A stretch of 15,582 nt of DNA from an uncultured Clostridium sp. (GCA_945874585.1 CAMCHB010000019.1:1-15582), one strand, 5' to 3'; shown: positions 1-7,631, numbered from the stretch's first letter. Notes: generated from the sequence alone by a model not told the origin. Numbers and translations are program-made.

Positions 1-603
1 TTTTTAAATGGTATGAATATTTCTGCTTTAACATCAGAATATTGTCCGAATACCAAAGAACAATTAAGCCAAATTGGGATTGGTGAGATCACACCAGATA
101 TGCAAGAGATATTTACGCATTTTGAAAATATCAACCATACCTTAAAAGATAAAATGTACAAACAAAATGCAGAAGAATTATTTAAATGTATTCCAATGAA
201 AATGGAACAGTTTTATACCAAAATTGAACAGTATTCACAAATTCCAATTTTCAAATTTTATGATGCTTATCAAATTTTCCAAAGAATTTCATGTGCTAAC
301 AACGAAGATATTGTTTCAATTCGTGAATGTTTAATGAAAAGAGCCAAAAAATATCCAAAGGAATTAGCACCAGAATATGAAAACTTGGAAAAACTAAAAC
401 AAGTGATTGATACGTATTTAAAAGGAAAAGATATTGGTATCAAAATTGTGATGTTACAAGAATTTTCAAATGATTTGGAGACCATCTTAAAACTTTATCG
501 CAATGAGCCAGTCTTGCTGGAAGAAGATATGGCGGTAACAGAAAATAAGGTAGAACCAGAAGAAACATTTTCGATTAGCACAGAAGATGGGATGAAAGAA
601 TAA
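1..603 (+). CDS. Unrecognised helical protein, 5' end missing
   Basis: The frame is open from the first base of the window, and the first ATG (position 13) has no Shine-Dalgarno sequence in the 12 bases before it. The visible 200 residues are therefore probably the C-terminal part of a longer protein. The sequence is rich in Lys, Glu, Ile and Leu and looks mostly alpha-helical and soluble. There is no signal peptide, membrane segment or Cys/His metal motif. The last 30 residues are acidic and look disordered. Codon use matches the neighbours, so I take it as real coding sequence. It ends 86 bases before sigK on the same strand, without an obvious terminator, so co-transcription with sigK is possible. 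I do not recognise a family and assign no function. Confidence 0.75.
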   Translation, partial: FLNGMNISALTSEYCPNTKEQLSQIGIGEITPDMQEIFTHFENINHTLKDKMYKQNAEELFKCIPMKMEQFYTKIEQYSQIPIFKFYDAYQIFQRISCANNEDIVSIRECLMKRAKKYPKELAPEYENLEKLKQVIDTYLKGKDIGIKIVMLQEFSNDLETILKLYRNEPVLLEEDMAVTENKVEPEETFSISTEDGMKE

Positions 604-675
604 AATAATTTTATAAATTACAATCGGCCAGGCACAGATATAGAAAAATTCACATATATTAAAGTATTGTGAAAC

Positions 676-682
676 AGGGAGG
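676..682 (+). promoter_or_regulatory. Ribosome binding site that fixes the sigK start
   Basis: AGGGAGG lies 7 bases before the ATG at 690. It selects this ATG over the in-frame GTG at 669, which has no such site. It also gives an N-terminus (MVAFSISGLLGFL) that aligns with the pro-sequence of known pro-sigma-K proteins. Confidence 0.85.
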
Positions 683-689
683 TACCAGT

Positions 690-1389
690 ATGGTAGCATT
701 TTCTATATCAGGATTGCTTGGCTTTTTAAATTCGGCCATATTTTTAGTTGGCTATATAACCAATCATACTTTATTTCCAGAGCCCTTAAGCTCGGAAGAA
801 GAAAAAATGTATTTGGAAAGATACAGTAATGGAGATGAAGAGGCACGCAATGTACTGATTGAAAGAAATTTACGTTTGGTAGCTCATGTTAGTAAAAAAT
901 ATAGCAATTCCAGTGTAAGCAGTGATGATTTGATTTCCATTGGTACCATTGGTTTAATCAAAGGAATTCATAGTTATAAAATGGATAAAGGTGTCAAGCT
1001 CGCCACCTATGTTTCAAAATGCATTGATAATGAAATCTTAATGCATTTGCGTAGCCTAAAAAAGGTAGGGGCAGAAGTGTATTTAAATGAACCAATTGGA
1101 AAAGATAAAGATGATAATGAAATCAGTTTGATGGATGTCCTAGAAAACAACGAGAAAAATATTGAAGATGAAATCGAATTGAAAATGAAGGTAAGGAAGC
1201 TTTATGATCAAATCAACAAAGTATTAAAAGACCGCGAAAAATCCATTATTGAAATGCGCTATGGTTTGTATGGCAAAAGTCCAAAGACGCAAAATCAAAT
1301 CGCTCATTTGCTTCGGTATTAGCCGTAGTTATGTATCACGTATTGAGACAAAAGCAATTCAGAAACTAGCAAAAGATTTTCGACTGTAA
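690..1389 (+). CDS. sigK: RNA polymerase sporulation sigma factor, pro-sigma-K, with a +1 frameshift near the C-terminus
   Basis: Late mother-cell sigma factor of sporulation, made as an inactive membrane-associated precursor and cleaved by a SpoIVFB-type protease. The hydrophobic N-terminus with FLVGYITN followed by FPEPLSSEEE matches the pro-sequence and processing region of Bacillus pro-sigma-K. Region 2 is clear (ERNLRLVAHVSKKY, DLISIGTIGLIKGI, ATYVSKCIDNEILMHLR), and regions 3 and 4 follow (EPIGKDKDDNEISLMDVL, DREKSIIEMRYGL). In frame 0 the protein stops at 1322 after QNQIAHLLRY, losing half of the region 4.2 helix-turn-helix. Skipping one base at 1314 restores GISRSYVSRIETKAIQKLAKDFRL and a stop at 1387-1389, giving 232 residues, close to the usual length. 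The downstream part shows no decay. It may be a programmed frameshift, a recent pseudogene or an error. No convincing promoter was found upstream. Confidence 0.9.
1311..1317 (+). other. Frameshift site in sigK (CTT C GGT)
   Basis: The zero frame reads CTT CGG TAT TAG, while homologous sequence requires CTT GGT ATT AGC, so the shift is one base forward. The site is not a homopolymer. CTT is also the P-site codon of the prfB +1 shift, and a Leu tRNA can re-pair on TTC. The A-site codon CGG was not seen in frame elsewhere in this window. No internal Shine-Dalgarno stimulator of the prfB kind is visible directly upstream. Confidence 0.9.
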
Positions 1390-1428
1390 GAAGCATAAAA
1401 GCAAAAAAAATCAATCTATGGTGAATCT

Positions 1429-1483
1429 AACATTATTTGGTAAAATGAAAAAGTCCTGAAATTTTGCCAAATAATGTTTTTTT
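1429..1483 (+). terminator. Rho-independent terminator after sigK
   Basis: An 18-base-pair stem pairs 1429-1446 with 1461-1478 (one G-T pair, otherwise perfect) around a 14-base loop. A run of seven T follows at 1477-1483, partly within the stem. It lies 40 bases after the frame-restored sigK stop, which supports 1389 as the true gene end. Confidence 0.88.
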
Positions 1484-1539
1484 ATATAATAGGAAAGTAA
1501 ATAAGATGTGAAATTTTAGTGAATTTTGGTTGGAACGCA

Positions 1540-1569
1540 TTGACAAATGTTTCATTCGTACATTATACT
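1540..1569 (+). promoter_or_regulatory. Sigma-A type promoter of the ABC exporter operon
   Basis: A perfect -35 box TTGACA (1540-1545) is followed by TATACT (1564-1569) at 18 bases, or TTATAC at 17. Transcription would begin near 1576, giving a leader of about 73 bases. The promoter rules out the in-frame ATG at 1547 as the start of the next gene. Confidence 0.75.
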
Positions 1570-1648
1570 AAAAATATTGCAAAAAAGAAAAAAGAAGAAT
1601 CCTAGCACAATTTATAGTATAGGAAAAAGAATGAGAAAGGATGAGAAC

Positions 1649-3424
1649 ATGTTAAAATTATTGAAGAATATGACCAAAAAAGACCTCTTGATTGCAATTA
1701 TTATAATGGTTTTGGTAGTATTTCAAGTTTGGTTAGATTTAAAACTACCAGATTATATGTCTGAAATAACAAAATTGGTGCAAACAGAAGGAAGCGACAT
1801 GGTTGATATTTTGAAAAATGGTGGCTATATGCTGGCTTGTGCTTTTGGAAGCTTGATTGCAGCTGTTGTGACAGGTTATTTTACTTCCAGTGTTGCCTCT
1901 AATTTTTCGAAAAATATTCGTGAAAAGATTTTTCACAAGGTAGAAGAATTATCTATGAGTGAAGTAAAAGGATTTTCAACGAGTAGCTTGATTACAAGAA
2001 ATACCAATGATGTGACACAAGTTGAAATGTTGGTAGGTATGGGCTTACAGTTATTGATTAAAGCTCCTATTACAGCTGTGTGGGCAGTTACCAAAATTTT
2101 AAACAAAAGTTGGCAATGGAGTGCTATAACAGGAGTAGCAGTTATTATATTACTTTCTGTTATTGCTGTTTTAACCGCTATTGTAATGCCTCGCTTTACG
2201 ATTGTTCAAAGGTTAATCGATAAGTTGAATGGTGCTACCCGTGAGAACTTAACAGGAATTCGTGTTGTGAGAGCATTTAATGCAGAAAATTATCAAGAGC
2301 AAAAATTTGAAGAGGTTAACCAAAGATTAACCAAACAACAAATGTTTAACCAAAAAACGTTTGCGATTATGCAACCGGTTATGTATTTGGTAATGTATGG
2401 CTTAACATTAGCCATTTATTTTGTGGGAGCTCACTTAATTCAAGATGCTATGATGGCAGATAAATTGAATTTATTTGGTAATATGATTGTATTTAGTTCA
2501 TACGCTATGCAAGTCATTATGTCTTTCTTAATGTTAGCGATGATTTTTATGATGTTACCTAGAGCGCAAGTATCTGCTAGACGTATCAATGAAGTATTGG
2601 ATCAAAAAAGTTCTATTATAGATGGAACGTTAACACAGGATAAAACAGACGAAAGAGGTACGATCGTCTTTAAAAATGTTTATTTTAAGTATCCAGATGG
2701 TGAAGAATACTTATTGAAAAACATCAATTTTGAGGTAAAAGCAGGAGAAACGATTGCTTTTATTGGATCAACTGGAAGTGGAAAGTCTTCTTTGGTGAAT
2801 TTGATTGCAAGATTCTATGATGTAACCGAAGGTGAAATTCTAATTGATGGTGTAAATATAAAAGAATACAAGCAAGAATTTTTGTATGATAAATTGGGCT
2901 ATGTTCCACAAAAGGCTGTTATGTTCAATGGTACAGTAAGTTCCAATATTACTTATGGGGATAATGGAAAAGGATCAATTACAGAGCAGAAGGTCAAAGA
3001 TGCCATTCGAGTTGCGCAAGCTACAGAGTTTGTAGAAAAGATGGATGGAACTTATCAAGCTCATATGGCAAGCAATGGTACCAATGTGTCAGGAGGACAA
3101 AAACAAAGATTGTCTATCGCTAGAGCTATTGCTAGAGACCCAGAAATTTATATCTTTGATGATAGTTTTTCAGCATTGGATTACAAAACAGATCAAATTC
3201 TACGTAAGGAATTGAAGAAGTACACAGGTGGAGCAACCACGGTTATTGTAGCTCAAAGAATTGGAACCATTATGAATGCAGATAAAATTGTTGTACTAAA
3301 TGATGGCGAAATTGCTGGAATGGGAACCCATCAAGAATTACTAAAAAATTGTGAGATTTATCAACAAATCGCATTATCACAATTGTCAAAGGAGGAATTA
3401 GAAAATGACGGAAAGAAACAATAA
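1649..3424 (+). CDS. Heterodimeric ABC exporter, subunit with degenerate ATPase residues (BmrC/TM287-like)
   Basis: Half-transporter of 591 residues: a six-helix exporter domain (first helix about residues 13-33), then a nucleotide-binding domain. Walker A is GSTGSGKSS from residue 373, the Q-loop is in YVPQKA, the signature is VSGGQ (480-484) and Walker B ends FDDS. At Walker B the catalytic Glu is replaced by Asp505, and the switch His is replaced by Gln536 (VAQRIGTI). These substitutions mark the non-catalytic-site subunit of heterodimeric exporters such as TM287/288, BmrCD and LmrCD. Start chosen at 1649, with GAAAGG 8 bases upstream; the ATG at 1631 is an alternative. It overlaps the partner gene by 20 bases. 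The substrate cannot be read from sequence; drugs, lipids or peptides are all known for this group. No MarR-type regulator gene is adjacent. Confidence 0.93.
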   Translation: MLKLLKNMTKKDLLIAIIIMVLVVFQVWLDLKLPDYMSEITKLVQTEGSDMVDILKNGGYMLACAFGSLIAAVVTGYFTSSVASNFSKNIREKIFHKVEELSMSEVKGFSTSSLITRNTNDVTQVEMLVGMGLQLLIKAPITAVWAVTKILNKSWQWSAITGVAVIILLSVIAVLTAIVMPRFTIVQRLIDKLNGATRENLTGIRVVRAFNAENYQEQKFEEVNQRLTKQQMFNQKTFAIMQPVMYLVMYGLTLAIYFVGAHLIQDAMMADKLNLFGNMIVFSSYAMQVIMSFLMLAMIFMMLPRAQVSARRINEVLDQKSSIIDGTLTQDKTDERGTIVFKNVYFKYPDGEEYLLKNINFEVKAGETIAFIGSTGSGKSSLVNLIARFYDVTEGEILIDGVNIKEYKQEFLYDKLGYVPQKAVMFNGTVSSNITYGDNGKGSITEQKVKDAIRVAQATEFVEKMDGTYQAHMASNGTNVSGGQKQRLSIARAIARDPEIYIFDDSFSALDYKTDQILRKELKKYTGGATTVIVAQRIGTIMNADKIVVLNDGEIAGMGTHQELLKNCEIYQQIALSQLSKEELENDGKKQ

Positions 3425-5432
3425 ACCAAGAACTCCTAGAGGACAAGGATTTTCAACAGAAAAAGCAAAAGATTTTAAGAGTGCTATTCAAAGATTATTT
3501 CGAGAATTAAAAAGTTTTCGTATCTTGATTTGTATTGCGTTGCTATTAGCTGTTTTAAGTTCCATTTTATCCATTTTAGCACCAAATCGTTTATCAGATT
3601 TAACCGATGAAATTTCCAAAGGATTGGTTGTTAAAAAGGATAATTTGCAAACTCTAACAACCGAGATTCAAACCAATTTGAAAAGTGGTAAAATGCAGGA
3701 CATCACAATTGATGATACGATGGTATCGATAGAAGATCAACAACAGTTCATGCAAGCTATGCAGGAATTAGGAGAAAATCCAGATGCCAACCAAATGTAT
3801 CAAAAAATAGATACATTACCTGCCTCTATTCAAACAGTCATCAAGCCATTTATGGATATGGACAAAATCAAAGCAATTGCCCTATTTTTAGTGGGATTAT
3901 ATCTATGCAGTAGTTTGTTTAATTATATTCAATCTATTTGCATGACGACGGTTTCTAATAAATTTGCCAAAAGTTTAAGAAGTCGTATTTCACGCAAAAT
4001 CAATACATTACCTTTGAAATATTTTGATAAACATCAAGCTGGTGATACTTTATCTAGGGTAACCAATGATGTGGATACCATTGCACAAAGCATGAATCAA
4101 TCTTTAGCAAGTTTGGTTAGCAGTATTACATTGTTTATTGGTACGATTATCATGATGTTTGTGACCAACTGGATTATGGCTATTACAGCTATCGTGGCTA
4201 GTTTATTAGGATTTTCAGGTATGATTGCCATTTTAAAGAATTCTCAAAAATACTTCTTAGCCAGACAGGAAGAATTGGGAAATTTGAATGGACATATTGA
4301 GGAAACTTTTTCTGGGCTAAATGTTGTAAAAGCATATAATGGTAAAAAGGAATCTGATCAGAAATTTCAATTATACAACCAAAGGGTATGTGATGCGAAC
4401 CAAAAGAGTCAGTTCTTGTCTGGTATTATGATGCCAATGATGAACTTTGTTGGTAATTTTGGCTATGTAGCAGTATGTATTGTAGGTGCTTTGTTAACCA
4501 TGAATGATGTCATTACCTTTGGCGTTATTGTTGCTTTTATTAGCTATGTTCGATTGTTCACTTCACCTTTATCTCAAATTGCGCAAGCTATGACATCTTT
4601 GCAGTCAACAGCAGCAGCTTCTGAAAGAGTATTTGAATTTGTGGATGAACCAGAAATGGCAGACCAAAGCCATATAACCGCTCATTTGGATAAAGATAAG
4701 GTAAAGGGAGATATCGAATTTCAAAATGTTGTGTTCCAGTATGATGGAAATGATAAGCCAACAATCAATGGATTTACAGCTTCTGCTAAAGCTGGTCAAA
4801 AGATTGCCATTGTAGGACCAACTGGAGCTGGTAAAACAACCATGGTGAACTTGCTTATGAAGTTTTATGATATTAAATCAGGAGATATCAAGATTGATGG
4901 TGTTTCCATCCATGATTTAACAAGAGAAAATGTACATGAATTGTTTACAATGGTATTACAGGATACTTGGTTATTTGAGGGAACCATTGAAGAGAATATT
5001 ATTTATAATCAACCAAATGTAACAGAAGAAAAAGTAAGAGAAGTTTGCAAAGAAGTTGGCTTAGACTATTTTATCCGTACTTTACCACATGGTTACCATG
5101 CACAAATCAATGAAAATGATAGTGTGTCAGCAGGACAGAGACAGTTATTAACCATTGCCAGAGGTATGATCAAAAATGCTCCATTCTTAATTTTGGATGA
5201 GGCGACCTCTAATGTCGATACAAGAACAGAAGAATTGGTACAAAAAGCAATGGATAAGCTAACAGAGGGGAGAACTTCGTTTATCATTGCCCATCGATTA
5301 TCCACCATTCGCAATGCTGATTTGATTTTAGTTATGAAAGCAGGAAATATTGTAGAACAAGGAAATCACGAACAATTGATGGCAAAACAGGGAGCTTATG
5401 CAGAATTGTACAATTCACAATTTGAAGAATAA
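3405..5432 (+). CDS. Heterodimeric ABC exporter, catalytic-site subunit (BmrD/TM288-like)
   Basis: Partner half-transporter of 675 residues. Walker A is GPTGAGKTT (471-479), Q-loop VLQDTW, Walker B ILDEATS with catalytic Glu599, and switch His630 (IIAHRLSTI). Its signature reads SAGQ (575-578) rather than SGGQ. That is the expected partner defect: the degenerate site is built from the first subunit's Walker motifs and this signature, and the working site from the reverse combination. The membrane domain has an unusual insertion of about 88 residues (roughly 65-152) between helices 1 and 2. It is polar, rich in Gln, Asp and Met, and should lie outside the membrane. The start ATG follows AAAGGAGG (3388-3395) inside the end of the upstream gene, implying translational coupling. 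Confidence 0.93.
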   Translation: MTERNNKPRTPRGQGFSTEKAKDFKSAIQRLFRELKSFRILICIALLLAVLSSILSILAPNRLSDLTDEISKGLVVKKDNLQTLTTEIQTNLKSGKMQDITIDDTMVSIEDQQQFMQAMQELGENPDANQMYQKIDTLPASIQTVIKPFMDMDKIKAIALFLVGLYLCSSLFNYIQSICMTTVSNKFAKSLRSRISRKINTLPLKYFDKHQAGDTLSRVTNDVDTIAQSMNQSLASLVSSITLFIGTIIMMFVTNWIMAITAIVASLLGFSGMIAILKNSQKYFLARQEELGNLNGHIEETFSGLNVVKAYNGKKESDQKFQLYNQRVCDANQKSQFLSGIMMPMMNFVGNFGYVAVCIVGALLTMNDVITFGVIVAFISYVRLFTSPLSQIAQAMTSLQSTAAASERVFEFVDEPEMADQSHITAHLDKDKVKGDIEFQNVVFQYDGNDKPTINGFTASAKAGQKIAIVGPTGAGKTTMVNLLMKFYDIKSGDIKIDGVSIHDLTRENVHELFTMVLQDTWLFEGTIEENIIYNQPNVTEEKVREVCKEVGLDYFIRTLPHGYHAQINENDSVSAGQRQLLTIARGMIKNAPFLILDEATSNVDTRTEELVQKAMDKLTEGRTSFIIAHRLSTIRNADLILVMKAGNIVEQGNHEQLMAKQGAYAELYNSQFEE

Positions 5433-5436
5433 AAAA

Positions 5437-5474
5437 CAAGGTAAACACAAATGAAGTGTTTACCTTGCTTTTTT
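5437..5474. terminator. Bidirectional terminator between the ABC operon and tyrS
   Basis: A perfect 12-base-pair stem (5437-5448 with 5456-5467) has a 7-base loop. Six T follow on the plus strand (5469-5474) and a run of A precedes it (about 5430-5436). It can therefore end both the plus-strand exporter transcript and the minus-strand tyrS transcript. Confidence 0.88.
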
Positions 5475-5478
5475 ATTC

Positions 5479-6696
5479 TTATAACATTTTAATTTTATGA
5501 TAATTTTTCTTACCTTTTCTAAGAATGGCAAAGCCATCTTTGAAATCAGAAGGTTGTAGATGATAATTGATATCTTCTACTTTGGCATCGTTTAAGGAAA
5601 TACCACCTTGTGAAATAAGAATTTTAGCTTGTGATTTAGAGGGAGCAAATTGAATGCGAACTAAAATATCTAACAAAGAAGTTTCATCTGGTTTCACTTC
5701 AGTAGTTGGCATATGCTCAGAACTACCAGCTCCTTCGAATAAATGCTCAGCAGCTTCACTGGCTTTTTTAGCTTCTTCTTCACCATGAATCGTCTTGGTA
5801 ATTTCATAAGCGGCTACTTTTTTAGCTTCGTTAATAGAGGATCCTTCTAAAGAAGATAAACGATTTACTTCATCCATTGGCAAATACGTTAACAAAGACA
5901 ATACCTTTTTCACATCAGCATCATCAATATTTCTCCAATATTGATAGAATTCGTAAGGAGAAGTTTTTTCAGGATCTAACCATAAAGCACCTTTTTCTGT
6001 TTTACCCATTTTTTTGCCTTCTTTGGTTGTTAGCAATTGAATGGTTAAACCAAAAGAATCATCTCTTCCAATTTTACGAATCAATTCGACACCACCAATG
6101 ATATTAGACCATTGGTCGTTTCCACCCATTTGTAATTTGCATCCATAATTTTCGTACAAATGTAAGAAATCATAAGATTGCATTAACATATAGCCAAGCT
6201 CGAAGAAGGTAAGGCCTTTTTCCAATCTTTGTTTATAGCACTCAGCGGCAAGCATTTTATTGATTGAAAAATGAACACCAATATTTCTCATAAAATCAAT
6301 ATAATTTAAGTTTAAAAGCCAATCTGCATTATTGACCATAATAGCAGCATGTTCACCTTCAAAATCTAGGAATCTTGAAATTTGTTTTTTGAAACAAGCT
6401 ACATTGTGATCCAATTCTTCTCTGGATAACATTTTACGCATATCGGTTTTACCAGAAGGATCACCAATAACGGCTGTACCACCACCTAATAAAATGATGG
6501 GCTTATGACCACATTTTTGCATATAGGAAGCAGCCATTAAAGCGATAAAGTGACCAACATGTAGACTGTCTGCTGTAGGATCAATACCAATATAAAAAGG
6601 TACACTCTCTTTGGCTAATAATTCTTTCAATTCTTTTTCGTGTGTAACTTGAGCAATAAAGCCCCTTTCTTCTAGAATATCAAATACATTTTGCAT
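5479..6696 (-). CDS. tyrS: Tyrosyl-tRNA synthetase
   Basis: Cytoplasmic class I enzyme that charges tRNA-Tyr with tyrosine using ATP; 405 residues, a normal length for the bacterial TyrS type. The ATP-binding HIGH-type motif is HVGH (46-49) after GIDPTADSL. The tyrosine-pocket motif is QMGGNDQ (189-195), and the KMSKS-type loop is KMGKT (229-233). The C-terminal 65 residues form an S4 RNA-binding domain ([20 protein letters not shown]). The ATG is preceded by AAGGAGG at 9 bases, and this ribosome site runs into the stop codon of the zinc-ribbon gene upstream. The two genes are only 15 bases apart and very likely form one transcript. No T-box leader, common for Bacillota synthetase genes, lies upstream. 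Confidence 0.97.
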   Translation of the reverse strand: MQNVFDILEERGFIAQVTHEKELKELLAKESVPFYIGIDPTADSLHVGHFIALMAASYMQKCGHKPIILLGGGTAVIGDPSGKTDMRKMLSREELDHNVACFKKQISRFLDFEGEHAAIMVNNADWLLNLNYIDFMRNIGVHFSINKMLAAECYKQRLEKGLTFFELGYMLMQSYDFLHLYENYGCKLQMGGNDQWSNIIGGVELIRKIGRDDSFGLTIQLLTTKEGKKMGKTEKGALWLDPEKTSPYEFYQYWRNIDDADVKKVLSLLTYLPMDEVNRLSSLEGSSINEAKKVAAYEITKTIHGEEEAKKASEAAEHLFEGAGSSEHMPTTEVKPDETSLLDILVRIQFAPSKSQAKILISQGGISLNDAKVEDINYHLQPSDFKDGFAILRKGKKNYHKIKML

Positions 6697-6711
6697 GGTA
6701 AGAAACCTCCT

Positions 6712-6981
6712 TTATAAATTGCTAATATTATCAAAACCAGCACTATGATCAATTTTGAATGGCATATCTTTTATATCTTTATTGTTTAAATATCGTTGTA
6801 AATTACGAACGGTAATACCAGTTTGGCTAGATAATTCTTCCAAAGAACCATTTACCTCGTTTTCCTCTATGTAATTTTTTAGCTTTTTGAAGTCTTTTTC
6901 GTCTTTGATATTGCACTTAGAGCATATCGTTCCATCTGATACAAAAAAACTTCCACATCGACTGCATCTTTTAAATTCCAT
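6712..6981 (-). CDS. Small zinc-ribbon / helix-turn-helix protein, YvyF-like (TIGR03826 type)
   Basis: An 89-residue protein with an N-terminal zinc ribbon, C6-x2-C9 and C20-x2-C23, in MEFKRCSRCGSFFVSDGT. A helical region follows with a predicted helix-turn-helix at about residues 44-62 (EELSSQTGITVRNLQRYLNN). The order and wording (KRC.RCG.FFVSDG, then DF.K...YI.EN, then a GIT-type turn) resemble YvyF, a small protein of the Bacillus flagellar operon near flgM. Here it is the first gene of a unit with tyrS and no flagellar gene is in the window. The start is set by GGGAGG at 6990-6995, 8 bases before the ATG. The longer frame to 7089 would add a hydrophobic stretch read from promoter and terminator DNA. 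DNA binding is an inference; the cellular role is unknown. Confidence 0.8.
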   Translation of the reverse strand: MEFKRCSRCGSFFVSDGTICSKCNIKDEKDFKKLKNYIEENEVNGSLEELSSQTGITVRNLQRYLNNKDIKDMPFKIDHSAGFDNISNL

Positions 6982-6989
6982 AATTTTTA

Positions 6990-6995
6990 CCTCCC
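6990..6995 (-). promoter_or_regulatory. Ribosome binding site fixing the start of the zinc-ribbon gene
   Basis: GGGAGG on the minus strand sits 8 bases before the ATG whose last base pair is 6979 and first is 6981. It excludes the upstream in-frame ATG at 7089. Confidence 0.8.
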
Positions 6996-7003
6996 ATATG
7001 ATA

Positions 7004-7040
7004 TTATGATACATTCTATCATAAGAAGAAAAAAAAGCAA
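7004..7040 (-). promoter_or_regulatory. Probable promoter and overlapping palindromic operator of the zinc-ribbon/tyrS unit
   Basis: A perfect inverted repeat lies at 7004-7024: arms TTATGATA and TATCATAA around a 5-base centre. On the minus strand a plausible -10 box, TAGAAT (7018 to 7013), lies in the middle of the repeat. A -35 box, TTGCTT (7040 to 7035), stands 16 bases before it. A dyad covering the -10 box is the classical layout for a repressor site. The regulator is unknown; self-regulation by the HTH protein downstream is possible but unproven. Confidence 0.5.
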
Positions 7041-7061
7041 ATAAAAAACAGCAAAATGTTG

Positions 7062-7104
7062 AAAAAAATACGCACTTTATCCAAGCCATAGGAATAAGGT
7101 GCGC
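7062..7104 (-). terminator. Terminator of the small helical protein gene
   Basis: On the minus strand the hairpin pairs GCGCAC-cTTAT-CC with GG-ATAA-GTGCG, with one mismatch, one bulge and a loop of about 8 bases. Seven T follow (plus-strand A run 7062-7068). It lies just past the stop at 7112 and separates this gene from the zinc-ribbon/tyrS transcript. Confidence 0.75.
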
Positions 7105-7111
7105 TAAAACT

Positions 7112-7546
7112 TTATAAATAAGTTTTCAATTTTTCGATGTTACTCTCTTGCAACTGAATAAATTCATTGATAATACCTTTGATTTCACCATCTAAGTTAG
7201 GATGCTGATTGAGAATTTCTCGTCCTTCTATAATACCCATTGTGTTACCACGAATGAGCATTTCAGAAATTTTGTTGTTGCTTTTGTCGGCTATCGTATT
7301 CATTTGCAAAGTAGTCCACCCCATTACTTTTTCACCAGGTGTGGTATCTTGCGGTTCTACACCAACGGTTTCAAATTTGCGATCAATTTTATCCAATACT
7401 TTTCCATATTCATTGTATTGGTAATTTAAATCATCGCGAAAATTACGATCTCCAACTTTAGGAGTAATAACAGAAATGGATTCCATTCCCATGACCAAAC
7501 CTTTGTGAATTTTGTTTAATAATGCCAAATTTTCTTTTTCTTCCAT
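7112..7546 (-). CDS. Small helical protein, ferritin-like four-helix type (DUF2383-like)
   Basis: A 144-residue soluble protein without signal peptide or Cys residues. The predicted structure is about four long helices separated by short polar turns (MEEKENLALLNKIHKG, DLNYQYNEYGKVLDKIDRKF, LQMNTIADKSNNKISEMLI, EIKGIINEFIQLQESNIEKL). It resembles a family of small clostridial proteins of ferritin-like fold around DUF2383. Whether it binds metal is unclear, since no canonical paired ExxH motif stands out. The start is supported by AAAGGAGG five bases before the ATG. It is monocistronic, with its own terminator, and divergent from addA. The fold is inferred from pattern memory, not a search; function unknown. 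Confidence 0.7.
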   Translation of the reverse strand: MEEKENLALLNKIHKGLVMGMESISVITPKVGDRNFRDDLNYQYNEYGKVLDKIDRKFETVGVEPQDTTPGEKVMGWTTLQMNTIADKSNNKISEMLIRGNTMGIIEGREILNQHPNLDGEIKGIINEFIQLQESNIEKLKTYL

Positions 7547-7601
7547 TGTGACCTCCTTTAAACAGGATTTTGATTCAGTTTATCAAAGCAAAAAGTGAAT
7601 C

Positions 7602-7607
7602 ATTATA
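7602..7607 (-). promoter_or_regulatory. Candidate -10 box for the small helical protein gene
   Basis: A perfect TATAAT on the minus strand lies about 45 bases before the ribosome binding site at 7552-7559. The expected -35 position (7625-7630 at 17 bases) reads only ATTATT, so it would be a weak promoter or one that needs an activator. Confidence 0.5.
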
Positions 7608-7631
7608 GTATTTGTAAAAAAGAAAATAATA

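Noticed and set aside
270..485. Opposite-strand open frames over sigK-region, ABC, tyrS and addA genes
   Set aside because: These overlap confidently assigned genes in antisense, lack ribosome sites and encode no recognisable domains.
632..660. Possible sigma-E promoter for sigK (CATATATT at 653-660)
   Set aside because: The -10 like box is acceptable, but no matching -35 element occurs at the required spacing.
669..689. Upstream GTG start for sigK
   Set aside because: It includes the ribosome binding site in the coding sequence and adds residues not found in pro-sigma-K proteins.
1547..1648. Upstream ATG start for the first ABC subunit
   Set aside because: It lies inside the promoter, between the -35 and -10 boxes, and would precede the transcription start.
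6982..7062. T-box leader upstream of tyrS
   Set aside because: The space is too short, and neither the conserved T-box sequence nor the antiterminator is present.
6982..7089. N-terminal hydrophobic extension of the zinc-ribbon protein, resembling a signal peptide
   Set aside because: It is read from A/T-rich promoter, palindrome and terminator DNA; a good ribosome site supports the start at 6981.
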